Positions 1 through 11,354 of a DNA stretch of 64,000 nt are shown here, one piece after another. The notes beneath the pieces were generated by a model. That model had not been told where the DNA came from. It did no database searches and worked only from the letters and a program-made list of their open reading frames with translations. The position numbers were made by a program, and so were the translations under genes. How positions within the stretch are numbered: position 1 is the first letter of the stretch; each line of letters starts with the position of its first letter. Source of the stretch: Cyathus striatus. Lineage: Eukaryota; Basidiomycota; Agaricomycetes; Agaricales; Nidulariaceae. The DNA lies in the NCBI GenBank assembly GCA_025738555.1, contig JAOVFP010000012.1:1302001-1366000 (forward strand), read 5' to 3'.

Positions 1-128
1 ATAGACGAGCACGTCGCGACGACCAGAATAGGTGATGGTTGTCTACAGTGACTGCGTTCTATAAACTCACTACGCGACAGAATTGTGAAGTTGCAATACT
101 ATGATTCAAGACATGCCAACCTGGGGGG

Positions 129-135
129 TATATAA
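129..135 (+). promoter_or_regulatory. TATA box of GST copy 1
   Basis: TATATAA lies 75 bases upstream of the ATG at 210. The same box occurs at 8313-8319 before copy 5. On the minus strand it occurs at 2097-2103 and 10296-10302, about 52 bases before copies 2 and 6. The conserved position across copies supports it as a core promoter. Confidence 0.6.
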
Positions 136-209
136 ACGCTACGATGATGAGCAGCAATGAAAGACAACAAGAAATATCTTCTTAGTACTACTCGATTACA
201 CAGTAAACA

Positions 210-995
210 ATGCTCACTTTCTACGACATTCCATCCAAAGTCCCAGGCCAAGCTTGGTCTCCGACTAACTGGAAAGTCAGGTATTAACTTTGCTATAAAT
301 CTCCATCTGACATTTTACTGAACGCACCTATCAGATTCGTTCTTAACTACAAAAAGCTCGAATACAAGACAGAATGGATCGAATACCCAGATATCGAGGC
401 ATTCTGCAAGGAACATGGTATCCCGCCCACTGCTAGCAAGCCTGACGGTACCGGATACTACACCCTCCCAGCCATCCACGACGACAAGACGGGTATCTAT
501 ATGGCCGATACCTTCCCCATCACTCAGTACCTCGACAAGACGTACCCCGACACTCCAGCTGTCGTCCCAGCCGGCACCGAAGCTATCGTAAAAGAAATCA
601 TCGATACCAACTTCCCCAAGCTTCATCCTCTTATTATGTTCGCGTTCTACGAGATGACTCAGATCACCAACCCTATCAGCGGGGAATACTTTGAACGTAC
701 TCGCTCCGGGTTCTTCGGCAAGCCAGTGAAAGACATTGTTCCCACTGATGAAGCCAAAGTTCAGACTTTGGAACTGATCAAGAATAATCTTGGAGAAATC
801 AATGCGTTGTATAAAGGGAAGTATATTATGGGTGATAATCCGACTTTGCCTGATTTCGTATTCGCTGCTACGTTCTTGGGCGTGAAGATTTTGCTTGGAG
901 AAGAGAGTGATGTTTGGATGGAGGTTGCGAAGTTTCAGGGAGGGAAGTGGGCTGGGCTTTTGGATGATTTGAAGGCTTATCAGGGTGTTATTTAA
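210..995 (+). CDS. Glutathione S-transferase, copy 1 (intact)
   Basis: Two exons, 210-280 and 335-995, with a 54-bp GT-AG intron, encode 243 residues. The N-terminal part (MLTFYDIPSK...) with LPAIHDD and the Q-Y-L-D-K-T-Y-P helix is a thioredoxin-like GST domain. The C-terminal half is helical and carries the G-K-Y-I-M-G-D-N-P-T-L-P-D-F motif, the usual N-capping segment of GST C-domains. It resembles the basidiomycete GSTFuA/etherase-like class, from which I infer glutathione-dependent detoxification or ligninolytic-product handling in the cytosol. The class assignment is from memory of family motifs. The start is chosen because the ATG follows a TATA box and opens the domain exactly at its conserved first strand. 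It lies tail to tail with copy 2, 252 bases away. Confidence 0.85.
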
Positions 996-1247
996 GCCCG
1001 ACGGTCAATCAGCGGTCGTCTCTAAAATCAGTTTGGAATGCTTGTGATTGATTAGAGCTTTATGGACTCCATTTGAATGTTATTGGTCGTCATACCTTTT
1101 AACTTGAGTGTCTCAGTCTTCAAGTTTAGACTGGTATCGACATCAATGCTGGCACATGAAGTATAATAGGGGAGGAGCCACAGGGTACGACTTCGCCGCC
1201 CACAGCAGCCTCAGGAATGCTTCTCTACTGGTATTTAAGCCGGTACT

Positions 1248-2045
1248 TTAGACCACAGCTTGATATGGTTTCATGTCTTCCAACAACCTAGCCCAGCGAC
1301 CTCCCTGCCAACTTGAAACCTCCTTCCACTCGTGACTATCATCCCCGTACACAAGCTTTACACCTAGTAACCAAGCCGAAATAGCAAAATCTGTATATGT
1401 CGGACTATCCCCCATAATGAATTTCTTTCCTCCGTTCTTGTCGTACGATTTCTTTATGTCCTCCATCCCAGTTTTGACTGTCTCCAAAGCCTGAACGCGA
1501 GCCTCGCCTTTCGGAGCAATTTCTTGAAGCGATTTATTACTGTTAACGTAGGCAGGCCTGGTTTCGTTAAAGTACACGGAGCTAACCGGGTTCAGGATGG
1601 TGGTAATTTGAAGAAACAAGACAATCATATATGGTCTCCATTTAGAAAAGTATGAGTCGATGAAGGCTTGCATCAATGCCTCTGTTCCAGCTGGAACGAC
1701 GACAGGAGTGTCCGGATATGTCTTGTCGAGATACTGAGCGATTGGGACTGAATCTGCTAGGTAAACTCCCGTTGTGTCGTCGTGAATAGCGGGGAGGGTG
1801 TATAATGGGCTGCCATCTGGTTTTTTTCCTGTCGGCGCAATTCCGTGCTTCTTGGAGAACGCTTCAATATCTGGATATTCGACCCACTCTGTTTTGTGGG
1901 GAAGTTGCTTGTACTTGAGTATTAATCTAAGAAAACGATCGGCAATGATTTCAATATCGTTTGCGGAAGCGTACCTTATCCTCCAATTAACCGGAGACCA
2001 AGCAATACCAGGTAGTTTGGAGGGGACATCGAAAAAAGTGATCAT
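1248..2045 (-). CDS. Glutathione S-transferase, copy 2 (intact)
   Basis: Read without splicing this is 265 residues. Comparison with copy 1 shows 16 extra residues exactly where copy 1 has its intron. The segment 1927-1974 is a 48-bp GT-AG intron whose length is a multiple of three and has no stop, so it is invisible as an ORF break. The spliced product is 249 residues. Domain order is as in copy 1: ITFFDVPSK start, LPAIHDD, Q-Y-L-D-K-T-Y-P and F-I-M-G-D-S-P-T. It is clearly diverged from copy 1, so the pair is two subfamilies, not a recent inverted duplicate. Its ATG lies about 52 bases after a TATATAA box on the minus strand. Confidence 0.85.
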   Translation of the reverse strand: MITFFDVPSKLPGIAWSPVNWRIRYASANDIEIIADRFLRLILKYKQLPHKTEWVEYPDIEAFSKKHGIAPTGKKPDGSPLYTLPAIHDDTTGVYLADSVPIAQYLDKTYPDTPVVVPAGTEALMQAFIDSYFSKWRPYMIVLFLQITTILNPVSSVYFNETRPAYVNSNKSLQEIAPKGEARVQALETVKTGMEDIKKSYDKNGGKKFIMGDSPTYTDFAISAWLLGVKLVYGDDSHEWKEVSSWQGGRWARLLEDMKPYQAVV

Positions 2046-2535
2046 GTTTTGTTGCGTTGGAATTTTGCTGAAGTCGCTGATGCATAAACATCGAAGTTAT
2101 ATATGTTCGCCACTTCCCGCTTTCGACTAAATCATGTCTGGGTTTTGGGGCAGCGATCTTTGTAACGAGCTTCATAAGCAGCTATTCCAATAAATGAATT
2201 ACAGATGGCTTACAGATCAAAATTGCTTAGGCGAGAAGCAACAGCGATGTGTGTACGGAAGGAGAATGATCTGCCAGTAATACCGTTACTAAGAATAGCA
2301 TCCCCCAATGATTATAAGCAAGCAGCGTCTGGTAACTGCTAGAAAATCAGTAGCTTACTAAAGGATAAGAGTAAAATTAGTAAAATATCTGCCAGTATTG
2401 ACCAAAATATCCTACACGACAGGCTCAGAGAGAACGAGAACAACAATGCCGGATTAAGGTGATGCAAAAGAGTCAAGTTGATGTTATGAAATGCCGCTTC
2501 TGAAATAAATATTAAGTTCCAATGCTGTTCGAGAT

Positions 2536-3474
2536 ACAGTCGAACTTGTAATAGTTTATACCTGTATGAAGCCATAATCAGCTAAGTATAACTCATAGAT
2601 TTTTTCGTCCACCGAATTGGTAGACGGGGAGAATGGCTTGTAACCCATACTATCGCCAATACTCTACAACCCATGGAATTTTCCACAGTTCGTAACCCAT
2701 ACTTACACCCTGAAAAGGAAATATCGTGCACCCGGTCCGCTCCTGCAGGGTCAAGCAAGCTCTTACAGCCTACAGGTTACTGTGACAGCAATATTTTAAA
2801 ACTTTTCTCCTTTTCTCATTTTTACTTTACTTGACTTTGGATAGGCATAGTGGTTTCCATAGCCCGATATTTATTCTTCACTGCATCTTAGTGTCCTATA
2901 AATTAAAGTGCACCACTCTTTTACCATTGACTACCTCAAATATGAAAGCACCTCTAGACATAAATTTGAAGGCTGGAATAGTGGAGAATAAGCGGCACAT
3001 TAAGAAGCACATGTGTCTTGGTCATATCGAAAGATCTCAGAACAGGACGAAGCCTGGCTTGACCACGATGGAGGCAACACGAAACGACATCGATGGACAA
3101 TCCAAAGACAATCAGTGCCAGAGAATACGTCGGACTATGAAACGGGTGTAGAATTATATTATCTATTCAAATGTCACAATGATATGCCTCCACATATGCT
3201 TTTAGATATGTTACTATTCCTATTATGTATTCTACTGACAATGTGCTACTGGTTGTTTTATGTATTTAAGTAGTTTACAATGTACCGTAAATACTTATCC
3301 ATTTGCCTCTGGCTTTCTCCCCTTGCGTGCTTTGAGGCCAAATGTAATGTCGTCGTCGTCGTCGATGCGTCGTTTATTTCAAAAACGGGAGCTATCACAT
3401 CTCATCTCGCAGCAGAAATCATTGGTGAAAAAACTCGAAGGCTGGTTCAAGCAGGACCTTGCGAGTTTTGCACA
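2536..3474. other. Intergenic stretch, no supported gene
   Basis: This sits between the duplicated downstream block of GST pair 1 and the truncated GST copy 3. The homology shared by the three GST units ends near 2535. A short CGT run (GTC repeats) lies near 3345-3365. I see no recognisable coding pattern; an open frame running into copy 3 from 3280 has no domain I know. Confidence 0.4.
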
Positions 3475-3840
3475 CTTATTATGTTCGCGTTCTATGAGAT
3501 GACTCAGATCACCAACCCTGTCAGCGGGGAGTACTTTGAACGTACTCGCTCTGGATTCTTCGGCAAGCCAGTGGAAGACATCGTTCCCACTGGTGAAGCC
3601 AAAGTCCAGATTTTGGAACTGATCAAGAATAATCTTGGAGAAATCAATGCGTTATATAAGGGGAAGTATATTATGGGGGATTATCTGACTTTGCCGGATT
3701 TCGTATTCGCTGCTACGCTCTTGGGAGTGAAGATTTTGCTTGGAGAAGAGAGTGATGTTTGGATGGAGGTTGCGAAGTTTCAGGGAGGGGAATGGGCTGG
3801 GCTTTTGGATGATTTGAAGGCTTACCAGGGTGTTGTTTAA
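3475..3840 (+). pseudogene. GST copy 3, 5'-truncated (C-terminal domain only)
   Basis: Homology to copies 1 and 5 begins abruptly at CTTATTATGTTCGCG and runs to the stop codon. It covers only the helical C-terminal domain (M-F-A-F-Y-E-M-T... to Y-Q-G-V-V). The N-terminal thioredoxin-like half, the first exon and the TATA box are gone; unrelated sequence abuts the break. The frame is open from 3280, so a chimeric transcript is possible, but glutathione binding would be lost. I call it a relic. Confidence 0.8.
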
Positions 3841-4111
3841 GCCCGACGGTCGACCGGTGGTGATCGCCTCTTAAACTGATTTGGAATGCTTGTTGCCACG
3901 ATTGATTAGGGCTTTATGGACTCCATTTGAATGGTATTAGTCGTTATACCTCTTTACCTGAGCGTCTTAGTCTTTCTTTAAGTTTAGGTTGGCAGCAACA
4001 CCAATATTGGCACATGAAGTAGAATCTGAATAAGATAAGAGTCGTAGAATACGACTTTGCCGCTCATATCAGTCTCAGGAACGCTTCTCTACTAGTATTT
4101 AAGCCGGTACT

Positions 4112-4908
4112 TTAGAACACAACTTGATACGGTTTCATGTCTTCCAACAACCTAGCCCAGCGACCTCCCTGCCAACTTGAGACCTCCTTCCACTCGTGAC
4201 TATCCTCCCCGTACACAAGCTTTACACCTAATAAGAAAGCCGAAATAGCAAAGTCCGTAAATGTCGGACTATCCCCCATAATGAATTTCTTTCCTCCGTT
4301 CTTGTCGTACGATTTCTTTATGTCCTCCATCCCAGTTTTGACTGTCTCCAAAGCTTGAACGCGCGCCTCGCCTTTCGGAGCAATTTCTTGAAGCGATTTA
4401 TTACTATTAAAGTAGGCAGGCCTGGTTTCGTTAAAGTACACGGAGCTAACCGGGTTCAGGATGGTGGCAATCTGAAGATAGAAGATAACCATATATGGTC
4501 CCCATTTAGAAATGTATGAGTCGAGGAAGGCTTGCATCAATGCCTCTGTTCCAGCTGGAACGACGACAGGAGTGTCCGGATATGTCTTGTCGAGATACTG
4601 AGCGATTGGGACTGAATCTGCTAGGTAAACTCCTGTGGTATCGTCGTAAATAGCGGGGAGGGTGTATAATGGGCTGCCATCTGGTTTTTTCCTGTCGGCG
4701 CAATTCCGTGCTTCTTGGAGAACGCCTCGATGTCTGGATACTCAACCCACTCTGTTTTGTGGGGAAGTTGCTTGTAGTTAAGTATTAATCTAAGAAAACG
4801 ATCAGCAATAATTTCAATATCGTTTGCGGAAGCGTACATTATCCTCCAATTAACCGGAGACCAGACAATACCAGGTAGCTTGGAGGGGACATCGAAAAAA
4901 GTAATCAT
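4112..4908 (-). pseudogene. GST copy 4, frameshifted
   Basis: Same subfamily as copies 2 and 6. The run of T at 4685-4690 has six bases where copies 2 and 6 have seven. This shifts the frame after the G-I-A-P-T-G-K segment, and the downstream frame is otherwise open to a normal stop. The 48-bp intron is at 4790-4837. The codon across the intron changes from Arg to Ile. Either a real pseudogene or a homopolymer sequencing error. Confidence 0.75.
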
Positions 4909-5299
4909 GTTTTGTTGCGTTGGAATTTTGCTGAAGTCGCTGGTGCATCAACATCGAAGCTATATATGTTCGCCACTTCCCGCTTTCGACTAAATCATGT
5001 CTGGGGTTTGGGGCAGCGATCTTTGTAACGAGCTTCATAAGCAGCTATTCCAACAAATGAATTACAGATGGCTTACAGATCAAAATTGCTTAGGCGAGAA
5101 GCAACAGCGATGTGTGTACGGAAGGAGAATGATCTGCCAGTAATACCGTTACTAAAAATAGCATCCTCCAGTGATTATAAGCAAGCACTGAGCAGCCTCT
5201 GGTAACTAGCGCGTAGAAATTCAGTAGCCGACTAAAGGATGAGAGCGAAATTAGTAAAATATCTGCCAGTATTAACTTGATTCCTACATGTCATACTCA

Positions 5300-6339
5300 G
5301 AGAGAACGAGGACAAAGATGCTGTTTACAGTTAGGTGGTGTAACTAGAACGTCGATGTTATGAAATGCCGCTTCGGAAATGCTCAAAGTATGCCGCCCAG
5401 TATCCAATGTTCCTGCCCCAGTATTTGTAGCTTGAAGTAGACAGTGACAGCTACCCCAGCTGGGGTCAGTGCTGCAATTCTCCCGCCCCAGGTTTGAATT
5501 TGAAGTTATTTTGGGGCTCCAGCGCAATTACAAATTCAACTTGTTCACGTGAGAGCATGAATTTCTCACCATCAGATTCAACGCAAATTCAACGTCCAAA
5601 CCTCCGCTTTACCTCTGTCGGAGCTGCTTCTTCTAAGCCCCTATAGAGTCAAGTTCCAACTTCAAGTTTCGGCCTGTTCTTGTTTTATTCTCTTGCTTCG
5701 AATATTATTTTCTGTCAGCAATAAATCTTGTGACGCACAACTGATCTGCCAGTAATACCGCTACTAAAAATAGCATCCTCCAATGATTATTAGCAAGCAG
5801 TGTCTGGTAACTGCTAGAAAGTCAGTAGCTTACTAAAGGATGAGAGTAAAATTAGTAAAATATCTACAAGTATTGACCAAAATATCCTACACGACAGGCT
5901 CAGAGAGAACGAGAACAACAATGCTGGATTAAGGTGATGCAAAAGAATCAAGTTGATGTTATGAAATGCCGCTTCTGAAATAAATATTAAGTTCCAACGC
6001 TGTTCGAGGTATTTGGTTACGAAGACGTTGAAGTCGAAGACACTGTTGGTTCCTATGGAACGTAGTGCTATTGGACTTAAAAATTAGGCATTTGAATTTT
6101 GGACTTTGGTTCTGATGTTCTGTCGTTTCGTTTTTGGTTTCGTTGTTCTTTTTTCTATATACATATATGGGATTAGATCTGGACTGTTGATATGATAATT
6201 AGTTGCCACTACGTATATGCCTGATATATTTATTGAAGCTGCTGAAGATTACTTGGCATTTAATTGACTTCTGATCCTTAAGGCAGGTTTGGTGTAAGTA
6301 TCGTAAAGCAGGAATTCGAAACGGTACATACGCGACACG
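5300..6339. repeat. Duplicated flanking block of the GST units
   Basis: The block downstream of the minus-strand GSTs recurs three times (about 2046-2535, 4909-5300 and 10245-10770). A further partial copy lies at about 5740-6005, starting near GATCTGCCAGTAATACCG. A second shared stretch with the Q-rich motif CCCAGCTGG is at about 5400-5700 and 10780-11130. No gene is recognised. The pattern shows tandem segmental duplication of whole two-gene units. Confidence 0.65.
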
Positions 6340-7418
6340 TAGTCCGGAGGCCGTCCCGTCTATCGCCGATCTCACGCTGGCGTCACATGACTGGCGTGGG
6401 GGTATCTCGTCGATAGACGGTCCGGTAAAATTGGTCAAGTTTGAAACAGGCGTCCCTTACGTGCGTGCGACTTCCCTCGCTCGCTCCTTCAATATGCCTG
6501 TTCATCCCTTGTTCCCTCCGTTCTCTATACAATGTGACCTCCTCTAACATCGAAGAATACCCTCAAGTGTCTATTTACACCAAGAAGATCAATGAAAGCA
6601 CCTCATCCGGATTCCGACTCCCTAACGAGTCCACCACGCTGCACTGCAGTACAAGCAGTCTCACAGAAGCTGTCCTCCCCTTTACTCCCCCTTCCCCTAC
6701 GCAAACCCGAGCCCATTTCAAGAAATACTAGCTATGGAAAGATTAGACGACCCCCATGGGCCATATCAAGACAATTTCAAATTGTATACTGCATGCAGTA
6801 TAGTAGAGATCTTTTATTATGTTGTACAATCCATGATACAGGACTTAGATAGGCCGTCCAAACACTGTCTTAAATAAATATAAAATATTCTTCCTAACCA
6901 AACTTCAAAGATTACCAAGCGGTACGAGATTTGGTCCCAGTTTGCTTGGTATGTAATTCAGCATCACTAGAAGTAAGCAGTGCAAATTGTCAGTCCCTAG
7001 CTGACTTAAACTCAACTACTGAACGCACCTGAGGTTTTCCAAAGACTCTTCCTCAACTAATAGACCCTTTTCACGGTTCCCTAAACCCTCCATCTGCTAG
7101 AAATTCTAGGATTGATTGATATTTCTGCGGTTATGCTGATCTCGTTACGCTGATTGATGTGCTTTCGTTGGTCTTCTTGGTGTTTGAGGGCATTCTTCGA
7201 AGTTTGGAAAAGCCAACGGGCATAGAGAACGGAGGGGACAAGGGGAGGAGCGAGTATATTGAGGGAGCGAGCGAGGGAAGTGGGCGCGTCGCACGCGCGT
7301 AAGGGACGCCTGTTTCAAACTTGACCAATTTTACCGGACCGTCTATCGACGAGATACCCCCACGCCAGTCATGTGACGCTAGCGTGATCTCGTTTTAGAC
7401 GGTTCGGCTTCCGGACTA
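6340..7418. mobile_element. Non-autonomous long-TIR element, MULE-like, 9-bp TSD
   Basis: The ends TAGTCCGGAGGCCG and CGGCTTCCGGACTA are inverted. The arms stay similar for roughly 250-290 bases (6340-6610 against 7130-7418), including TCACGCTGGCGTCACATGAC and GACGCCTGTTTCAAACTTGA. The flanks 6331-6339 and 7419-7427 are both CGCGACACG. Long TIRs with a 9-bp target duplication are the hallmark of Mutator-like elements. The 1079-bp body has no transposase, so it would need one in trans. Confidence 0.8.
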
Positions 7419-7427
7419 CGCGACACG

Positions 7428-8312
7428 CGGTCGTATCACGTCATCTCGTAATGTGTACACGTGACCACTATCTACTGCCATCGAAATTTTAAAACCAACT
7501 TTAGTAACGGCCTGGGTTCTCAACTTGATTTCTTACCAAACTCTTTCGACATCGTGCCCACGGAAACACAAGTACCCATAGATATGCCCATCAAATACCC
7601 ATGTGAGAATCTTCGATTGGTAACCGTTGTAATCGAACCGTTTCTCCTCGGCAGGTTCTCAACAATTCCGATTTACAAACTCTTTCCGAGCCATCATGCC
7701 CTCACCTTATGGCATCTTTTTACAACCTATGTAGATGCTCTCTGAAGTCCTGTATATGATCACTTTAAACCTGAAATGGTGCAAAGGTACTTCAAGTTCA
7801 GAGACTGCGTACCAAGAATCCAGTTGGAATAGTCAAAACAGACTCGAGTCAAACTGCAGATGCACAACTTCCTCTCAATACCTCTACATTGGAAACATTT
7901 CAATCATTCAATTCAACGCTTGGCTCGAGGCTCTTCAAACCGCGGACCGTGGAAGGAAACGAACTGCCGCCGGTCATTGTAACATGGTCTGACTCTATGG
8001 GTTTGGTGACTTTACGTTTCTCAGTGATCATGAGCGAAACAAGAGAGCGTTGTAAATACTGGCCACTGTGAAATAAAAACAAAGGAAGGTCTTGGTCTCT
8101 CGTGCTGACGTTCTTCTAGGAGCTGCGAAGAGCAGCACACACCACTTCAAGCTGTGGACCGCGGTTGGCTATTGCTGCGTACGCAATAGATGAGCACGTC
8201 GGGACGACCAGCGTAGGTGATGGTTGTCTACAGTGACTGCGTTCTGTAAGCTCACTACGTGACGTGGTTGTAAAGTTGCAATACTATTTGCAAGACATGC
8301 TAGCCTGGGAGG
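7428..8312. other. Intergenic stretch upstream of GST copy 5
   Basis: Open frames of 60-95 codons occur here but none has a domain or splice pattern I recognise. From about 8180 the sequence matches the first 130 bases of the window, so this is the start of the third GST unit. Confidence 0.4.
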
Positions 8313-8396
8313 TATATAATTACTACGGTGACGAGCAATGAAAGACATTGACAATAAGAAATATCTTCTTAGTACCACTCGAATACACACTAAACA

Positions 8397-9175
8397 ATGC
8401 TTACCTTCTACGACATTCCGTCCAAAGTACCAGGCCAAGCTTGGTCTCCGACTAACTGGAAAGTCAGGTATTAACTTTGCTTTAATTCCTCACAACTTAC
8501 TGAGTGCACTTTTAGATTTGTTCCTAACTACAAAAGCTCGAATACAAGGCCGAATGGATCGAATACCCAGATATCGAGGCATTCTGCAAGGAACACGGTA
8601 TCCCGCCCACCGCTAGCAAGCCTGACGGTACCGGATACTATACCCTCCCAGCCATCCACGATGTCAAGACGGGTATTTACATGGCCGATACGTTCCCCAT
8701 CGTTCAGTACCTCGACAAGACGTACCCTGACGCTCCAGCTATCGTCCCAGCCGGCACCGAAGCTATCGTAAAAGAAATCATCGACACCAACTTCCCCAAG
8801 CTTCATCCTCTTATTATGTTCGCGTTCTACGAGATGACTCAGATCACCAACCCTGTCAGCGGGGATTACTTTGAACGTACTCGCTCTGGATTCTTTGGCA
8901 AGCCAATGAAAGACATCATTCCCACTGGTGGAGCCAAAGTCCAGATTTTGGAACCGATCAAGAATAATCTTGGAGAAATCAATGCGTTGTATAAAGGGAA
9001 GTACATTATGGGCGATAATCCGACTTTGCCTGATTTCGTATTCGCCGCTACGTTGTTGGGAGTAAAAATTTTGCTTGGAGAAGGGAGTAATGTTTGGATG
9101 GAGGTTGCGAAGTTTCAGGGAGGGAAATGGGCTGGGCTTTTGGATGATTTGAAGGCTTATCAGGGTGTTGTTTAA
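8397..9175 (+). pseudogene. GST copy 5, frameshifted
   Basis: Near-identical to copy 1, with the same exon layout (8397-8467, intron 8468-8515, then 8516 onward) and TATA box. The A run at 8532-8535 has four bases where copy 1 has five, so the frame is lost about nine codons after the splice junction. Downstream the original frame is open to the normal stop. Either a young pseudogene or a base-call error. Confidence 0.75.
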
Positions 9176-9446
9176 GTCCGACGGTCAACCGGTGGTGATC
9201 GTTTCGTAAACTGATTTGGAATGCTTGTTGCCATGATTGATTAGGGCTTTATGGACTCCATTTGAATGGTATTAGTCGTTATACCTCTTTACCTGAGCGT
9301 CTTAGTCTTTCTTTAAGTTTAGGTTGGCAGCAACACCAATATTGGCACATGAAGTAGAATCTGAATAAGATAAGAGTCGTAGAATACGACTTTGCCGCTC
9401 ATATCAGTCTCAGGAACGCTCCTCTACTAGTATTTAAGCCGGTACT

Positions 9447-10244
9447 TTAGAACACAGCTTGATACGGTCCCATGTCTTCTAACAACTTAGCCCAGCGACC
9501 TCCCTGCCAACTTGAAACCTCCTTCCACTCGTGACTATCCTCCTCATACACAAGCTTTACACCTAATAAGAAAGCCGAAATAGCAAAGTCCGTAAATGTC
9601 GGACTATCCCCCATAATGAATTTCTTCCCTCCGTTCTTGTCGTACGATTTCTTTATGTCCTCCATCCCAGTTTTGACCGCCTCCAAAGCTTGAACGCGCG
9701 CCTCGCCTTTCGGAGCAATTTCTTGAAGCGATTTTTTACTATTAAAGTAGGCAGGCCTGGTTTCGTTGAAGTACACGGAACTAACCGGGTTCATGATGGT
9801 GGTAATTTGAAGAACGGAGATAGGCATATACGGCCCCCATTTAGAAAAGTATAAATCAAGGAAGGCTTGCATCAATGCCTCTGTTCCAGCTGGAACGACG
9901 ACAGGAGTTTCCGGATATGTCTTGTCGAGATACTGAGCGATTGGGACTGAGTCTGCTAGGTAAACTCCCGTAGTGTCGTCGTAAATGGCGGGGAGGGTAT
10001 ATAATGGGCTGCCATCTGGTTTTTTTCCTGTCGGCGCAATTCCGTGCTTCTTGGAGAACGCTTCAATATCTGGATATTCAACCCACTCTGTTTTGTGGGG
10101 AAGTTGCTTGTAGTTGAGTAGTAATCTACAAAAATGATCAGCAATGATTTCAATATCGTTTGCGGAAGCGTACCGTATCCTCCAATTAACCGGAGACCAA
10201 GCAATACCAGGTAGTTTGGAGGGGACATCGAAAAAAGTGATCAT
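9447..10244 (-). CDS. Glutathione S-transferase, copy 6 (intact)
   Basis: Same subfamily as copy 2: 249 residues after removing the 48-bp in-frame intron at 10126-10173 (265 if retained). It has the ITFFDVPSK start, LPAIYDD, Q-Y-L-D-K-T-Y-P and F-I-M-G-D-S-P-T. It is the intact partner of frameshifted copy 5, tail to tail, 270 bases apart. TATATAA lies 52 bases upstream on its strand. Cytosolic glutathione conjugation or thiol transfer is inferred from the family. Confidence 0.85.
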   Translation of the reverse strand: MITFFDVPSKLPGIAWSPVNWRIRYASANDIEIIADHFCRLLLNYKQLPHKTEWVEYPDIEAFSKKHGIAPTGKKPDGSPLYTLPAIYDDTTGVYLADSVPIAQYLDKTYPETPVVVPAGTEALMQAFLDLYFSKWGPYMPISVLQITTIMNPVSSVYFNETRPAYFNSKKSLQEIAPKGEARVQALEAVKTGMEDIKKSYDKNGGKKFIMGDSPTFTDFAISAFLLGVKLVYEEDSHEWKEVSSWQGGRWAKLLEDMGPYQAVF

Positions 10245-11354
10245 GTTTTGTTGCGTTGGAATTTTGCTGAAGTCGCTGATGCATCAGCATCGAAGTTATA
10301 TATGTTTACAATTGGCTCCGCCTGTCAATTAATATCAAGTCTCGGGTTTTGGGGTAGCGATCTTTCAGTACTGAGCTTCATAGGCTGAGATAAGCAGCCT
10401 GTAGTAGGGTCATACAATCCGACAAATGGCTGACAGATGGCTGACAGATCAAAAATTCTTAGGCGAGAGGCAACGGCGAGGTAGTGGCGATGCGTGTACG
10501 GAAGGAAAATAACCCTCCAGTAGTACTCTCAGGCTCGGGTCCATTACTTAAAATAGCATCCTCCAATGATTATAAGCAAGCAGAGCAGCCTCTGGCAATT
10601 AACGCGTAGAAAGTCAGTAGCTGACTAAGGGATGAGGGCGAAATTAGTAAAGTAGCTGTCAGTATTAACTTGATTCCTACGTGTCATGCTCAGAGAGAAC
10701 GAGGACAAAGATGCCGTTTACAGTAAGGTGATGCAACTAGGACGTCCATGTTATGATGTGCCGCTTCGGAAATGTTTAAAGTATGCCGCCCAGTATCCAA
10801 TGTTCCTGCCCCAGTATTTTGTAGCTTGAAGTAGACAGTGTGACAGCTACCCCAGCTGGCGCCAGTGTTGCAATTCTCCCGCCCCAGGTTTGAATTTGAA
10901 GTTATTTTGGGGTGGGCTGCAATGCAATTACAAATTCAACTTGTTCACATGGGAGCATGAATTTTTCACCATCAGATTCAACGCAAATTCAACGTCCAAA
11001 CCTCCGGTTTACCTCTGTCGGAGCTGCTTCTAAGTCCCTATAGAGTCAAGTTCCAACTTCGGGTATCGGCCTGTTCTTGTTTTATTCTCTTGCTTCGAAC
11101 ATTATTCTCTGTCAGCGGCCAATCTTGTGACGCACAACTTTCAAATGGCTAAGTATCTCTCTTTTCACTGCTCACCGCCAGATCACCTCCGAAGTATAGG
11201 AGAAAGATAAAATATGTGACACGCAACAGATTACATAGCATCTAGTCAATAAGCAATTGTTATTACCGGACATATTTCACACTGTAAGTTCAATTGTGTT
11301 CACCAACTACACAGTAACTTCCCTGTCATTTAGTGAGAGTCCCAGATAATTTTC

